The notes: generated from the sequence alone by a model not told the origin. A stretch of 64,000 bases of DNA from Natronococcus pandeyae (GCF_008122205.1 NZ_PHNJ01000001.1:372001-436000), one strand, 5' to 3'; numbered from the stretch's first letter, positions 8,138 to 17,440 are shown. Made by a program: numbers and translations.

Positions 8138-8704
8138 GTCTACAGTATGACGTTCGGTCGTGAACGGAAAGAGAGCGAAGCCATACCAGTAAGGGGAAAT
8201 CGGTGCTAGCTCCCGGTAATCTGCGTATTCGGCTGGAAGGAGGGTCTACAGCGCCTACGACGCCGATCGTCGCACGTCTTTTTGCGGTTTCCCGCCGGTG
8301 ATGAGGAGGAGGTGAACGGTTCAACTTCAGTGTGAGTGCAACGCCGATTCCGGCGTGATCCGTGTATCGACGGCAAGGAGATCGCTGCCGTGAACGGAGG
8401 TCTCGACGCCGAATGCGTAGAGGGTGGACGATCAGGCCTGACGCAAAGAGGCTGAGCAGCGCCACCAAGACGTTTGCGGCGGTAAGATCTCCGTCAAAAC
8501 GGGGGTGATCCTGATCTCGTCCTCGACTCTGGTTGTTCTCACCCCTCCTCGAACGCCACGGCTGCGTCTCGGCGACCCCCGAGCGCACGCCACCGAGATG
8601 AGGTTGTAGGTGCCGCCCGCATCAGCAACGCGACGCCTCGGCGATCAGCGGTTGCTTCGGTCCGTCCCGTTACGTTTTACCCCCACGGGCCCGAATCGCC
8701 TCCA
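8138..8704. other. Gene-poor interval between hop and gatB
   Basis: About 570 nt without a convincing gene. A minus-strand open frame of 154 codons overlaps the hop start and contains one hydrophobic stretch (NVLVALLSLFASGLIV, around 8450-8500), but the remainder is arginine-rich in that frame and more protein-like in the +1 frame, so it may be the remnant of a small membrane protein. The gatB end has TTTTA near 8674-8678, about 28 nt before its ATG, a plausible weak TATA box. Promoter and any light/oxygen control site of hop must lie here, but I recognise no known activator site. Confidence 0.4.
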
Positions 8705-10201
8705 ATGACTGCCCAGACCGTCCAGCAGGGCGACCTCGTGACCGTCATCGGCCTCGAGGTCCACGTCCAGCTGGAGACCGACACGAAGATCTTCTGTGGC
8801 TGTTCGACCGAACAGAGCGACGAGCCCAACGAGAACGTCTGCCCGGTCTGTCTCGGCCTCCCGGGCGCCCTGCCCGTCCTCAACGAGGCCGCCGTCGAGG
8901 CCGCGGTCAAGATCGGCAAGGCGATCGACGCCGAGATTCCGGAGGAAACCCGCTTCCACCGGAAGAACTACTACTACCCCGACCTGCCCAAGAACTTCCA
9001 GATCACCCAGTACGACGAGCCGATCTGCGCCGACGGCGACCTCGAGATTTCCGTCGAGGGCGAGCGGCGGTCGGTGACGATCGAGCGGGCGCACTTAGAG
9101 GAGGACCCCGGGAGCCTCCAGCACGTCGGCGGCGGTGGCGGAATCGACTCCGCCGACTACACGCTCGTCGACTACAACCGCGCCGGCACGCCGCTGATGG
9201 AGATCGTCACGGCGCCGGACTTCCGCAGTCCGGGCGAGGTGCGGGCGTTCCTGGCCGAACTCGAGGAGGTCCTCGAGTACCTGGGCGTCTTCGACGCCGA
9301 GCGCGACGGCAGCCTGCGCATCGACGCCAACCTGTCGATCATTCCCGAGGAGGAGATCGAGAGCGACGACGTCACCGAGATCGGCCCGGAGGCGCTCGCG
9401 GCCGCGAACCGGACGGAGGTCAAGAACATCTCGAGCCACAAGGGCGCGGAGAAGGCCCTGGCCTACGAGGAGACTCGCCAGAAGAACGCCATCCAGCGCG
9501 GCCGCGCGGTCGAACAGGAGACCCGCCACTGGGACGAGAGTCGGGGCATCACGGTCTCGATGCGCTCGAAGGAAGAGGAGAAAGACTACCGATACTTCGA
9601 GGAGGCGGACCTGCCGCCGCTCCGGGTCTCGGGCTGGAAGGACGAGATCTCGATTCCGGAGCTGCCCGCCGCGCGCCGCGAGCGGTTCGAGGACGAGTAC
9701 GGCCTGAGCGACGAGGCAGCCTCCAAGCTGACCTCGACCAAGCAGGTCGCGGACTTCTACGAGAACGTCGCGGGCGAGTTCGACCCCGACCTCGCCGCGA
9801 CGTGGGTCGCGGACAACCTGCTCGGCGAACTCAACTACCGCGACATGGAGATCACGGACATCGAGGGACGACTCGAGGAGGTTACGCGACTCGTCGAACT
9901 CGTCTCCGAGGGCGAGATTACGGCGAAGAACGCCCGCGAGACCGTCCTCCGATCGATGCTCGACGACGGGAAGGCGCCCGACGAGATCGTCGAGGAGGAG
10001 GGGCTGGGCAAGACCGGCGAGGACGAGGTCCAGCAAGCCGTCGTCGAAGCGGTCGAGGAGAACCCCGACGCGGTCGACGACTACGAGTCGGGCGACGAGG
10101 GCGCGATCAACTTCCTCGTCGGCCAGGTGATGCAAAAGACGGGCGGCAGCGCGGACCCGGGCGACGTCAACCAGCTGCTGCGGGCCGAACTCGAGAGCTA
10201 A
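8705..10201 (+). CDS. gatB: Asp-tRNA(Asn)/Glu-tRNA(Gln) amidotransferase subunit B
   Basis: 498 residues, the GatB length. The family signature VIGLEVHVQL near residue 15, a cysteine cluster (CGCS..CPVCLG) that holds zinc in GatB, and the ARETVLRSML to VGQVMQKTGG YqeY-like C-terminal domain are all visible. With GatA and GatC it amidates Glu-tRNA(Gln) or Asp-tRNA(Asn). gatA and gatC are not in this window. Monocistronic. Confidence 0.96.
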   Translation: MTAQTVQQGDLVTVIGLEVHVQLETDTKIFCGCSTEQSDEPNENVCPVCLGLPGALPVLNEAAVEAAVKIGKAIDAEIPEETRFHRKNYYYPDLPKNFQITQYDEPICADGDLEISVEGERRSVTIERAHLEEDPGSLQHVGGGGGIDSADYTLVDYNRAGTPLMEIVTAPDFRSPGEVRAFLAELEEVLEYLGVFDAERDGSLRIDANLSIIPEEEIESDDVTEIGPEALAAANRTEVKNISSHKGAEKALAYEETRQKNAIQRGRAVEQETRHWDESRGITVSMRSKEEEKDYRYFEEADLPPLRVSGWKDEISIPELPAARRERFEDEYGLSDEAASKLTSTKQVADFYENVAGEFDPDLAATWVADNLLGELNYRDMEITDIEGRLEEVTRLVELVSEGEITAKNARETVLRSMLDDGKAPDEIVEEEGLGKTGEDEVQQAVVEAVEENPDAVDDYESGDEGAINFLVGQVMQKTGGSADPGDVNQLLRAELES

Positions 10202-10327
10202 CTCGCTCTCCCGGAGCCGAAGACGCGCCGCTTTCGAACGCTGTTTACTCTGTCTGCTGAAAACGTTAACAGTGTCACCTCTCCGCAACCGTCCGAATTA
10301 AGACTGGTCACGACGTCCGTGGGTAAC

Positions 10328-11344
10328 ATGGATCGTATTTCGCTGGGTAACGAGGAGTTCGAGGGGCGCAACAATGCCTACATACTCGCTGACGAGGAAC
10401 GGGACGAACTCGCGCTGGTCGACACCGGGATCGCGACCGACGCCGTCCGAGCGGACCTTCGCGAGGGACTGGCCGAGCGCGGCTACGAGTTTGCCGACGT
10501 CGACGACATCGTCCTGACGCACTTCCACGTCGACCACGCGGGCCTCGCCGGCGAGATCCAGCGGGAAAGCGACGCGACGGTTTACGTCCACGAGGCCGAC
10601 GCGCCGCTCGTCGAACAGGATCCGGACGCGGTCGCCGCCGTCGAGGAACAGCGGCTGGAACTGCTCGAGCAGTGGGGCGTTCCCGACGACGCACGCGACG
10701 AACTGCTCTCCTTCCTCGAAATGGGGAAGAGCGTCGAAGGCGAGCCAGCCGAGACGACGCCGATCGAGGACGGCACGGTGCTCGACGTCGGCGGGAGGAC
10801 GCTCGAAACCCTTCATGCGCCCGGTCACGCGGCCGGACTCTGCTGTTTCGAGATCGGCGGTGGGCCGGAGACGCGTGGAGGAGGTGACGCCGCTGACGGA
10901 ACGGAGGCGTTCGTCGGCGACGCCGTGTTACCGGTCTACACTCCGAACGTCGGCGGGGCCGACTTCAGGGTCGACCGACCGCTGGAGCGGTACGCAGAGA
11001 CGCTGGAGCGGATCCTCGATCGGGACTACGACCGCGTCTGGCCCGGCCACCGCGATCCGATCGACGAACCGACCGACCGCGTGCAGACGATCCTCGAGCA
11101 CCACCGGGAGCGAACCGAGAACGTCCTCGACGTGCTCGAGGAACACGGCCCGGCCGACGCCTGGACGGTCAGCGCCCACCTCTTCGGCGACCTCGAGGGG
11201 ATCCACATCGTTCACGGGCCCGGCGAGGCGTACGCACACCTCGACCATCTTCGACAGGAAGGAGTCGTTACGTTCGACGAGGGTCGATACGCCCTTCGCG
11301 ACTCCGCGACCGATCGCGAGTCGATCGGCGAGTTCGTCGCGTAA
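10328..11344 (+). CDS. MBL-fold metallohydrolase with C-terminal winged helix
   Basis: 338 residues from ATG 10328 (a GTG at 10319 is in frame). The zinc motif HFHVDH (His65, His67, Asp69, His70) is followed by HAPGHAAG and WPGHRDPI, giving the full set of metal ligands. The last ~80 residues (from about VQTILEHH) match the winged-helix tail seen in the LACTB2-like branch. It hydrolyses an ester, thioester or phosphodiester bond in the cytoplasm; substrate unknown. Stand-alone gene between gatB and the Liv-type transporter. Confidence 0.85.
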   Translation: MDRISLGNEEFEGRNNAYILADEERDELALVDTGIATDAVRADLREGLAERGYEFADVDDIVLTHFHVDHAGLAGEIQRESDATVYVHEADAPLVEQDPDAVAAVEEQRLELLEQWGVPDDARDELLSFLEMGKSVEGEPAETTPIEDGTVLDVGGRTLETLHAPGHAAGLCCFEIGGGPETRGGGDAADGTEAFVGDAVLPVYTPNVGGADFRVDRPLERYAETLERILDRDYDRVWPGHRDPIDEPTDRVQTILEHHRERTENVLDVLEEHGPADAWTVSAHLFGDLEGIHIVHGPGEAYAHLDHLRQEGVVTFDEGRYALRDSATDRESIGEFVA

Positions 11345-11393
11345 CGATCTCACGGGGTAGGGTCGTCTCCGTATGACGGTTGTCACCAACCTG

Positions 11394-11403
11394 CATATTT
11401 AAT
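11394..11403 (+). promoter_or_regulatory. TATA box of the Liv-type ABC operon
   Basis: CATATTTAAT lies about 50 nt before the ATG at 11454, giving a leader of about 25 nt. It is the only TATA-like sequence between 11345 and 11453 and would drive all five transporter genes. Confidence 0.5.
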
Positions 11404-11453
11404 AGAGCGGGACCAGAACTGGGGGAACAGAGTTGCTAACATAGTGGTCCACA

Positions 11454-12791
11454 ATGTCTAACAACGATAATAAGGGGGCAGAAATGACAAACGCTGGTAA
11501 AGAACTCGTCAGAAGAAGAACGTTTCTCGGGGCTGCCGGTGTCGGTGCAGTAACGACGACGCTCGCCGGCTGTCTCGGGGGAATCGCCGGCGAAGACGAC
11601 GATATCTTCCGAATCGGCCATCTGGCACCGACGCGATCCCAGATGGGACTCGGGGCGGAACGGAGCATCGAAATCGCCGTCGACGAGGTAAACGACGACG
11701 GTGGGATCCTCGATCAGGAGGTCGAACTGCTCTCGGAGAACACGGAGGGACAGGTCGACGAGGGGACCGCGGTCGTCGAGAGTCTGGTCCAGGAGGACAA
11801 CGTCGATCTGCTGGTGGGGACGTTCGTCAGCGAGGTGACCCAGGGCGTCATGGACTTCGTCGCCGACCGGAACGTTCCGTTCCTCATCACCGGGTCGGCC
11901 GATCCCGACACGATCACGGAGTTCCACGGACAGGACTACGAGCAGTACAAGAACGTCTTCCGAACGGGACCGATCAACTCCGACCTCCAGGCGGAGGGGA
12001 TGGGCCAGTACGCCGAGTTCCTCTCGGACGAACACGGCTGGGAGGAGTTCGCCATCCTGGCCGACGACGCCGCCTGGACCGGTCCGTTCATGGATCGACT
12101 CCCCGACGAGATCGAAGAGCGGGGGTTCGACGTCGTTCACACAGATACGATGGGAATCGAGACCGACGATTTCACCCAGTATCTCGACGACGTGGACAGC
12201 GCGGACGCCGACGCCGTCTTCCGGTTCATCGCTCACGCCGACTCCGCGGCGTTCGTCTCGACGTGGCAGAGCAACGAGTATCCGTTCGCGGTCGAGGGGA
12301 TCAACGTCCCGGGCATGTCGCCGGCGTTCTGGGACGCGACCGAGGGGGCATGTCTGTACGAGACGACGTCCCAGTCGGGAGCCGGCGGTGTCGCGGAACT
12401 CACCGACCAGACGATGCCGTTCGTCGAGGAATACGAGGACCGCCACGCCGACGAAGATCCGCCGAGCAAACCCATGTACATGGGGTTCAACTCCTACGAC
12501 GCGGTCCACTTCTACAGGGAAGCCGTCGAGAGCGCCGGCACCGCCGACTACGAGAACGAACTCGACGGTATCGTCGACGCAATGCTCAGCACCGAACACA
12601 CCGGTGCGGCGGGCGATATGGCGCTGTACGACGAGGATTCCGAATATCCGAACGATCTCCAGGAAACTCGCGACGAGGACGACTACATCTCGAACTTCCC
12701 GATGACTCAGTGGCAGGAGGGTGGGGAAGTCGAGTGCGTCTTCCCCGAGACCGACGCGACCGCCGACCACGTCGCGCCGGAGTGGCTGTAA
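11454..12791 (+). CDS. Liv/Urt-type ABC transporter substrate-binding lipoprotein
   Basis: 445 residues. Twin-arginine signal RRRTFLGAAG at residues 20-29 followed by a lipobox LAGC (Cys40) shows Tat export and lipid anchoring. The mature start (HLAPTRSQMGLGAERS, then AVDEVNDDGGI) is typical of periplasmic-binding-protein-like Leu/Ile/Val and urea/amide receptors (Peripla_BP_6). It captures the ligand outside the membrane for the permeases and ATPases that follow immediately. The ligand (branched-chain amino acid, urea or short amide) cannot be decided from sequence. Confidence 0.9.
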   Translation: MSNNDNKGAEMTNAGKELVRRRTFLGAAGVGAVTTTLAGCLGGIAGEDDDIFRIGHLAPTRSQMGLGAERSIEIAVDEVNDDGGILDQEVELLSENTEGQVDEGTAVVESLVQEDNVDLLVGTFVSEVTQGVMDFVADRNVPFLITGSADPDTITEFHGQDYEQYKNVFRTGPINSDLQAEGMGQYAEFLSDEHGWEEFAILADDAAWTGPFMDRLPDEIEERGFDVVHTDTMGIETDDFTQYLDDVDSADADAVFRFIAHADSAAFVSTWQSNEYPFAVEGINVPGMSPAFWDATEGACLYETTSQSGAGGVAELTDQTMPFVEEYEDRHADEDPPSKPMYMGFNSYDAVHFYREAVESAGTADYENELDGIVDAMLSTEHTGAAGDMALYDEDSEYPNDLQETRDEDDYISNFPMTQWQEGGEVECVFPETDATADHVAPEWL

Positions 12792-12797
12792 GCAGAC

Positions 12798-13682
12798 ATG
12801 CTCGGTACACTGCTGTCGATACTGATTCTGGGCGCGATGATCAGCGCCGTCTACGCGCTGATCGCGATCGGCTTTACGATGATCTTCGGCGTGGGCGGGG
12901 TGTTGAACCTCGCACACGGTGCCCTGATCATGCTCGGCGCCTTCGCGTATCTCGGGCTCACCTCGACCGGAGGGATGCTCTCCTTGCCGCCGCTGGTCGG
13001 GTTCGTCATCGCCGTCGCCGTTTCGGCCGCCGCCTCCTACGCGATGTACGCGGGGCTGGTGCAGTTCATCGAGGAGAACGTCGTCATCACGTTCCTCGCG
13101 ACGGTCGTCGTCGCGCTGCTGGCGACCGAACTCGTCACCTTCTGGTTCGGGACGGATCCCTACCAGCTCGTTCCGCTCGTCGCCGGCTCCATCCACCTCG
13201 AGACCGTGGGGACGCGCGTCCGGTACATGGAGTTGCTCGGGTTCGTCATCTCCTGGATCGCGATCGGCCTTCTCTGGTACTACGTGACCCAGACCGACGA
13301 AGGCCGCTCGATTCTCGCGACGTCGATGAGCGAGCGCGGCGCACAGCTCACGGGGGTCGACCTCGATTTCGTCAAGTCCCGGACCTGGCTGATCGCCGGC
13401 GCGTTCGCCGGCATCGCCGGCGTGTTCCTGGGATCGTTGCTCTCGACGTACCCGGAGATGTGGCTCAACCCGCTCGCCATCGCGTTCATCATCGTCGTCA
13501 TCGGCGGAATCGGGAGCATCAAGGGATCGGTCGTCGCGGCCTACCTCATCGGCTACCTCGAGACGGTGACGATCCAGTTCCTTGGCTCGAGCTTCCAGGG
13601 GATCTTCTCGCTGGTCGTCCTCGTCGTCGTCCTGCTCGTCCTACCGCAGGGACTGTACGGGAGGGAGTTCGTCCATGAGTAG
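12798..13682 (+). CDS. Branched-chain amino acid-type ABC permease (LivH-like)
   Basis: 294 residues of nearly continuous hydrophobic helices. The LivH hallmark GVGGVLNLAHGALIMLGA near residues 34-51 and the C-terminal GGIGSIKG are visible. It is 6 nt after the binding protein and its 3' end overlaps the next permease by 8 nt. It forms one half of the membrane channel of the transporter. Confidence 0.93.
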   Translation: MLGTLLSILILGAMISAVYALIAIGFTMIFGVGGVLNLAHGALIMLGAFAYLGLTSTGGMLSLPPLVGFVIAVAVSAAASYAMYAGLVQFIEENVVITFLATVVVALLATELVTFWFGTDPYQLVPLVAGSIHLETVGTRVRYMELLGFVISWIAIGLLWYYVTQTDEGRSILATSMSERGAQLTGVDLDFVKSRTWLIAGAFAGIAGVFLGSLLSTYPEMWLNPLAIAFIIVVIGGIGSIKGSVVAAYLIGYLETVTIQFLGSSFQGIFSLVVLVVVLLVLPQGLYGREFVHE

Positions 13683-14784
13683 CGAAACCGATCGTTCGAC
13701 TGGCTCGACCCGGGTGCTAGGAGACACCTGGCGCAGCGTCGACGACGGACTCCGCAGCGTCGGCAATCGAATCAATCCCGTCTTTCAGCCCCTCGCAGAC
13801 GGTTACAACCGGCTGTTCGGGGCGTACTTCGGCGAGATGAACGGCCTGCAGTTCCTGTTGATCTTCGGATCGCTGCTCGGGCTGTTGACGGCCCCCTTCT
13901 GGGGCACGTTCTCGCTCATTCAGACGATGACGATCGCCTGCATCTGGGCGGTGTTCGCGATGAGCTGGGACATCCAGAGCGGCTACACCGGCTACATCAG
14001 CTTCGGCCACTCCGTGCTCTCGGGTGTGGCGGCGTACGCGACGGCGATGCTCGTCTACAACGTCGATCCCGAGATGTCGATGGCGATCACGATTCCGCTC
14101 TCGATACTCGCAGCGCTCGCTGTCGGGATGCTGATCGCACTCCCGACGCTTCGACTGAGCGGACCGTACTTTTCGTTGATCACGTTCGTCGCCGTGTTGA
14201 TCTTCTACCGGATGATCCGACCGTTCAGCGAGTACACCGGCGGCGAAACTGGAATCCAGACCGTATCGGTGTTCACGTACGATCCGCTCGTGCGCTACTA
14301 CTACATGCTGATCCCGATGCTCGTCGTCGCCGTCGCGCTCACGTTCGTCGCCCGCTCGAACATCGGGCTCGTGCTTATGGCGATCCGGGAGAACGAGTCG
14401 GCGGTCAACGCCGCCGGGCTCGACGCGACCAAGTTCAAGCTCTGGTCGTTCGTCCTGAGTTCGATCCCGATGGGGATCGGTGGCGTCCTCCTGGTCCACT
14501 ACTACGGCTCCGTCGATCCGACGACGTTCGTCGTGGTCGACAACAGCATCGAGATGATCGCCATGGCGGTTCTGGGCGGGATGAGTTCGATCCTCGGCCC
14601 GCTGGGCGGTGCGTTCCTCTTCGTCATGCTCGAGGACTTTCTCCTCGAGGGGCTGCCGGCGTCGGCTCGCTGGACGATCCTCTGGACGATCATCCTGCTC
14701 GTGCTCGTGTTCGCCCGTGACGGGCTGTTCCGCAAGCTGTGGCACGCACTCGAGCGGTACGGTCGCAGAGGTGAGACGCGATGA
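13675..14784 (+). CDS. Branched-chain amino acid-type ABC permease (LivM-like)
   Basis: 369 residues from ATG 13675, which overlaps the LivH-like stop by 8 nt; the longer open frame upstream lies within livH. A polar, charged N-terminus of about 60 residues precedes the membrane part. LivM features include SGYTGYISFGHSVLSGVAAY, IRENESAVNAAGLD (the coupling region facing the ATPase) and LGGMSSILGPLGGA. It pairs with the LivH-like permease; its own stop overlaps the next start as ATGA. Confidence 0.93.
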   Translation: MSSETDRSTGSTRVLGDTWRSVDDGLRSVGNRINPVFQPLADGYNRLFGAYFGEMNGLQFLLIFGSLLGLLTAPFWGTFSLIQTMTIACIWAVFAMSWDIQSGYTGYISFGHSVLSGVAAYATAMLVYNVDPEMSMAITIPLSILAALAVGMLIALPTLRLSGPYFSLITFVAVLIFYRMIRPFSEYTGGETGIQTVSVFTYDPLVRYYYMLIPMLVVAVALTFVARSNIGLVLMAIRENESAVNAAGLDATKFKLWSFVLSSIPMGIGGVLLVHYYGSVDPTTFVVVDNSIEMIAMAVLGGMSSILGPLGGAFLFVMLEDFLLEGLPASARWTILWTIILLVLVFARDGLFRKLWHALERYGRRGETR

Positions 14785-15512
14785 CTCTGCTCGAGATCGA
14801 CAGTGTGACGAAGAAGTTCGGTGGTCTCGTCGCCGTCGACGACGTCTCGTTTACCGTCGACCGCGGCGAGATCGTCGGACTGATCGGCCCGAACGGTTCG
14901 GGCAAATCGACGATGTTCAACTGCATCATGAGTGAGTACGACGTCACCGGGGGAACGATCCGGTTCGGCGGGGAGGATATCACCGACTACCGGACCCATC
15001 AGGTCGTCAACAACGGGCTGTCGAGGGTCTCCCAGGAGTCGAACCCGATCGACGCGCTGCCCGTCGGCGGGAACATCAAGCTGTTCACGCTGCCGAACAG
15101 CGTCGTCTCCCTGCGTGGCGGCGCGAGCGAGGAAGAGATCTACCAGTACGCCGCACGGGTCGGCCTCGAGAGCGAACTGCAGGAGCTCCCGGACGAACTT
15201 CCCCACGCCGACGTTCGCCGGCTCGAGGTCGCGAAGGCGCTCGCGACGGAGCCGGAGCTACTCCTGCTCGACGAACCCTTCGCCGGGATGAATCAACAGG
15301 AGATCCGTGAACTCGCGGCGACGTTCGAGGAGTTCCGCGAGGACGGGATCACGATGGTCATCGTCGACCACAACATGGGCGGGCTGATGGATCTGGTCGA
15401 TCGGGCCGTCGTCCTCGACAACGGTGACAAACTCATGGAGGGACCCCCAAAAGAAGTCACGACGGACGAGCGCGTCAGAAAAGCGTATCTCGGCGGCACG
15501 GAGGTGCCGTAG
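14781..15512 (+). CDS. Liv-type ABC ATPase (LivG-like) with atypical signature motif
   Basis: 243 residues. Walker A GPNGSGKST (36-44), Walker B LLLLDEP (160-166) and the switch histidine in VIVDHNM are present. The ABC signature, usually LSYGQQ or LSGGQ, reads LPHADVRR (140-147), so the glycine that contacts the gamma-phosphate is missing. The GMNQQE segment after Walker B is typical of LivG. It couples ATP hydrolysis to transport with the LivF-like partner encoded immediately after. The altered motif suggests one degenerate catalytic site in the heterodimer (inference). Confidence 0.9.
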   Translation: MTLLEIDSVTKKFGGLVAVDDVSFTVDRGEIVGLIGPNGSGKSTMFNCIMSEYDVTGGTIRFGGEDITDYRTHQVVNNGLSRVSQESNPIDALPVGGNIKLFTLPNSVVSLRGGASEEEIYQYAARVGLESELQELPDELPHADVRRLEVAKALATEPELLLLDEPFAGMNQQEIRELAATFEEFREDGITMVIVDHNMGGLMDLVDRAVVLDNGDKLMEGPPKEVTTDERVRKAYLGGTEVP

Positions 15513-16223
15513 ATGGCCGTCCTCGAACTCGAGGACGTCCACGTCCGGTACGGCAAGTCCCACGCGCTGAAGGGCGTTTCCCTCGCCATCGACCGCGGCG
15601 AGATCTACGGCGTGATCGGCCCGAACGGCGCCGGAAAGACGACGATGCTGAACGCCATCGCCGGCTTCACCGACTACGAGGGGCGGATCCGGTACGACGG
15701 AACGGATCTCGCTTCGAAGGGGCCCCAGGAGATCGTCAACGACGGACTCGTCTACTGCACCGAGGATCGGGACCTGTTCCCGTTCTTCTCGGTCCACGAG
15801 AACCTGCTGATGGGCGCACAGTTCCGGGAGGATCGCGACGCGGTCCGGGAGGACCTCGAGATGGTCTACGAGCTGTTTCCGCGCCTCGACGAACGCCGGG
15901 AACAGGAGGCCGAGACGATGAGCGGCGGCGAACAGCAGATGCTCGCGATCGGCCGGGCGCTGATGAGCGATCCCGAGGTCCTGATGCTCGACGAACCGAC
16001 GCTCGGACTCGCGCCGATCATCATCGAGGACATCAACGAGGCGATCGAGCGGCTGAACGAGGAGGGGCTGACGATCCTGCTGGCCGAACAGAACTCGACG
16101 TTCGCGCTGCACCACGCCGAACGGCTCGCGCTGCTCGAGACCGGGACGATCGAACTGTCCGGCTCCGCCTCGGAGTTTCAGGACGACGACTACATCCGCG
16201 ACGCCTACATCGGCGTTCACTGA
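15513..16223 (+). CDS. Liv-type ABC ATPase (LivF-like)
   Basis: 236 residues starting directly after the LivG-like stop. Walker A GPNGAGKTT (36-44), a canonical signature MSGGEQQ (136-142), Walker B VLMLDEPTLGLAP and the LLAEQN switch region are intact. It is the second nucleotide-binding subunit and the last gene of the five-gene operon. It ends 24 nt from the convergent MBL hydrolase gene. Confidence 0.93.
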   Translation: MAVLELEDVHVRYGKSHALKGVSLAIDRGEIYGVIGPNGAGKTTMLNAIAGFTDYEGRIRYDGTDLASKGPQEIVNDGLVYCTEDRDLFPFFSVHENLLMGAQFREDRDAVREDLEMVYELFPRLDERREQEAETMSGGEQQMLAIGRALMSDPEVLMLDEPTLGLAPIIIEDINEAIERLNEEGLTILLAEQNSTFALHHAERLALLETGTIELSGSASEFQDDDYIRDAYIGVH

Positions 16224-16247
16224 CGGCGCCTCCCTCGAGCGCCCTCG

Positions 16248-17042
16248 TTACAGTCCGTCCCGCAACGTCTCGAGGTCCTCGGCGTCGTGGCCACAGATGA
16301 TCTGCGCGTCGTAGCGTCGTTCTTCTTCCTTGAGGAATCGGAGACTCTCGAGCCAGGCGCGTTTGCTCCAGAGCAAGCTGCCGCCCATCGGGTGTTCGTC
16401 CTCGTAGTTCGCCCGGACGTAGGCCTGGTCGCCCGCGACGAACACCGTCCCGGCGTCGTCGAGTTCGAGTCGGATGCCGAGGAGGCCGGGCGTGTGGCCC
16501 GGCAGGTGGACGAACTCGAGGTCCCGGAAGTGTTGTTCGTGCTCGCCGTGGACGATCTCCCAGTTCAGGTCACGGTCGAAGTCGCCGGGAACGTAGGCGT
16601 CGCTGCCGGCGTCGGTCTTGGCGCTGTAGTAGGCGTACTTCAGCTCTTCTTCGTGGACGAAGATCGGGACGTCCGTCCCCTCGAAGGCGTAGAGGCCGCC
16701 GGCGTGGTCGAGGTGGAGGTGGCTCTGGATCACGCAGTCGATATCCGAGACGTCGTAGCCCGCCGACTCGAGGTCGTCCTCGAGCGGCCGGAGACCCGTG
16801 TGCTCGAAGGCGGCGTACAGTTCGTCGGGCCAGTGTCCCGAATCGGCGTCGGGATGCGAGCCAGTATCCCAGAGGATCGTCCCCTCGGGATGGTCGATCA
16901 CGAGGTTGTAGACGGGACCGTCGCCCATCGTCGTCTCGGGATCGGGATCGGCGGCAGACCCCATCGTGTGGCCCTCGAGGATGTGGTTGAAGTCCGTGGT
17001 GATCGTCCCGCGCTCGATCGGGGTGACGGTTGCATCGACCAT
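16248..17042 (-). CDS. MBL-fold hydrolase, N-acyl homoserine lactonase-like
   Basis: 264 residues. Metal motif HLHLDH (His108, His110, Asp112, His113), then HLPGHTPG and GDQAY, with ICGHD near the end. The early GTILWDTGSHPDA segment resembles the AhlD/AttM lactonase group. It probably hydrolyses a lactone or related ester; a signalling role is not shown. It converges on the Liv-type operon with only 24 nt between, and no other gene shares its strand nearby. Start ATG 17042. Confidence 0.82.
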   Translation of the reverse strand: MVDATVTPIERGTITTDFNHILEGHTMGSAADPDPETTMGDGPVYNLVIDHPEGTILWDTGSHPDADSGHWPDELYAAFEHTGLRPLEDDLESAGYDVSDIDCVIQSHLHLDHAGGLYAFEGTDVPIFVHEEELKYAYYSAKTDAGSDAYVPGDFDRDLNWEIVHGEHEQHFRDLEFVHLPGHTPGLLGIRLELDDAGTVFVAGDQAYVRANYEDEHPMGGSLLWSKRAWLESLRFLKEEERRYDAQIICGHDAEDLETLRDGL

Positions 17043-17199
17043 ATCTCCACCACGACCGAGCGAGAGTTATAGGTGCTGGACGTGGCGATACGTCGTCGCT
17101 GGCGACAGTTGGCGAGATCGATCCGAACGAGTTGACGGTCGCGTTCCACGTTGTGAATGCCGGCCGTAGTGCTACCTGTCTTCCCGACATTTCGAGCGT

Positions 17200-17334
17200 A
17201 TGGTCAGAATGTCGACGGTCGTGATCCTGCTCGGTGTCGTCCTGTTGTTCGTTCCGATCCCGCCGGTTGCAACCATCCTCGGCGTGCTCACGATCCTGGT
17301 CGGGATTGCACTGCGGCTGCTTACGGATCTGTAG
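17200..17334 (+). CDS. Small hydrophobic membrane protein (44 aa)
   Basis: Start ATG 17200 (an internal ATG at 17209 is also good), stop TAG 17332-17334. Two hydrophobic stretches, STVVILLGVVLLFVPIPP and ATILGVLTILVGIALRLL, separated by a Pro-rich turn indicate a two-helix hairpin. No cysteines, no charged core. I believe similar 40-45 residue proteins occur in other haloarchaea, but that is from memory. It stands alone between an MBL hydrolase and an FAD enzyme. Function unknown. Confidence 0.55.
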   Translation: MVRMSTVVILLGVVLLFVPIPPVATILGVLTILVGIALRLLTDL

Positions 17335-17440
17335 CTCGGACACGAGTCGGAACTCTCGCCGTCCTCGAACGTCGAGGTGAACGCGCGTCGGCGCTGCCGC
17401 TACGTGTACGATTTTCCGTCTCGACGCCGAACAGTCACTC

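Noticed and set aside
11436-13196. 586-codon minus-strand frame across the Liv-type binding protein and permease
   Set aside because: Spans two adjacent real genes and their junction on the other strand; repetitive Arg/Asp/Glu text.
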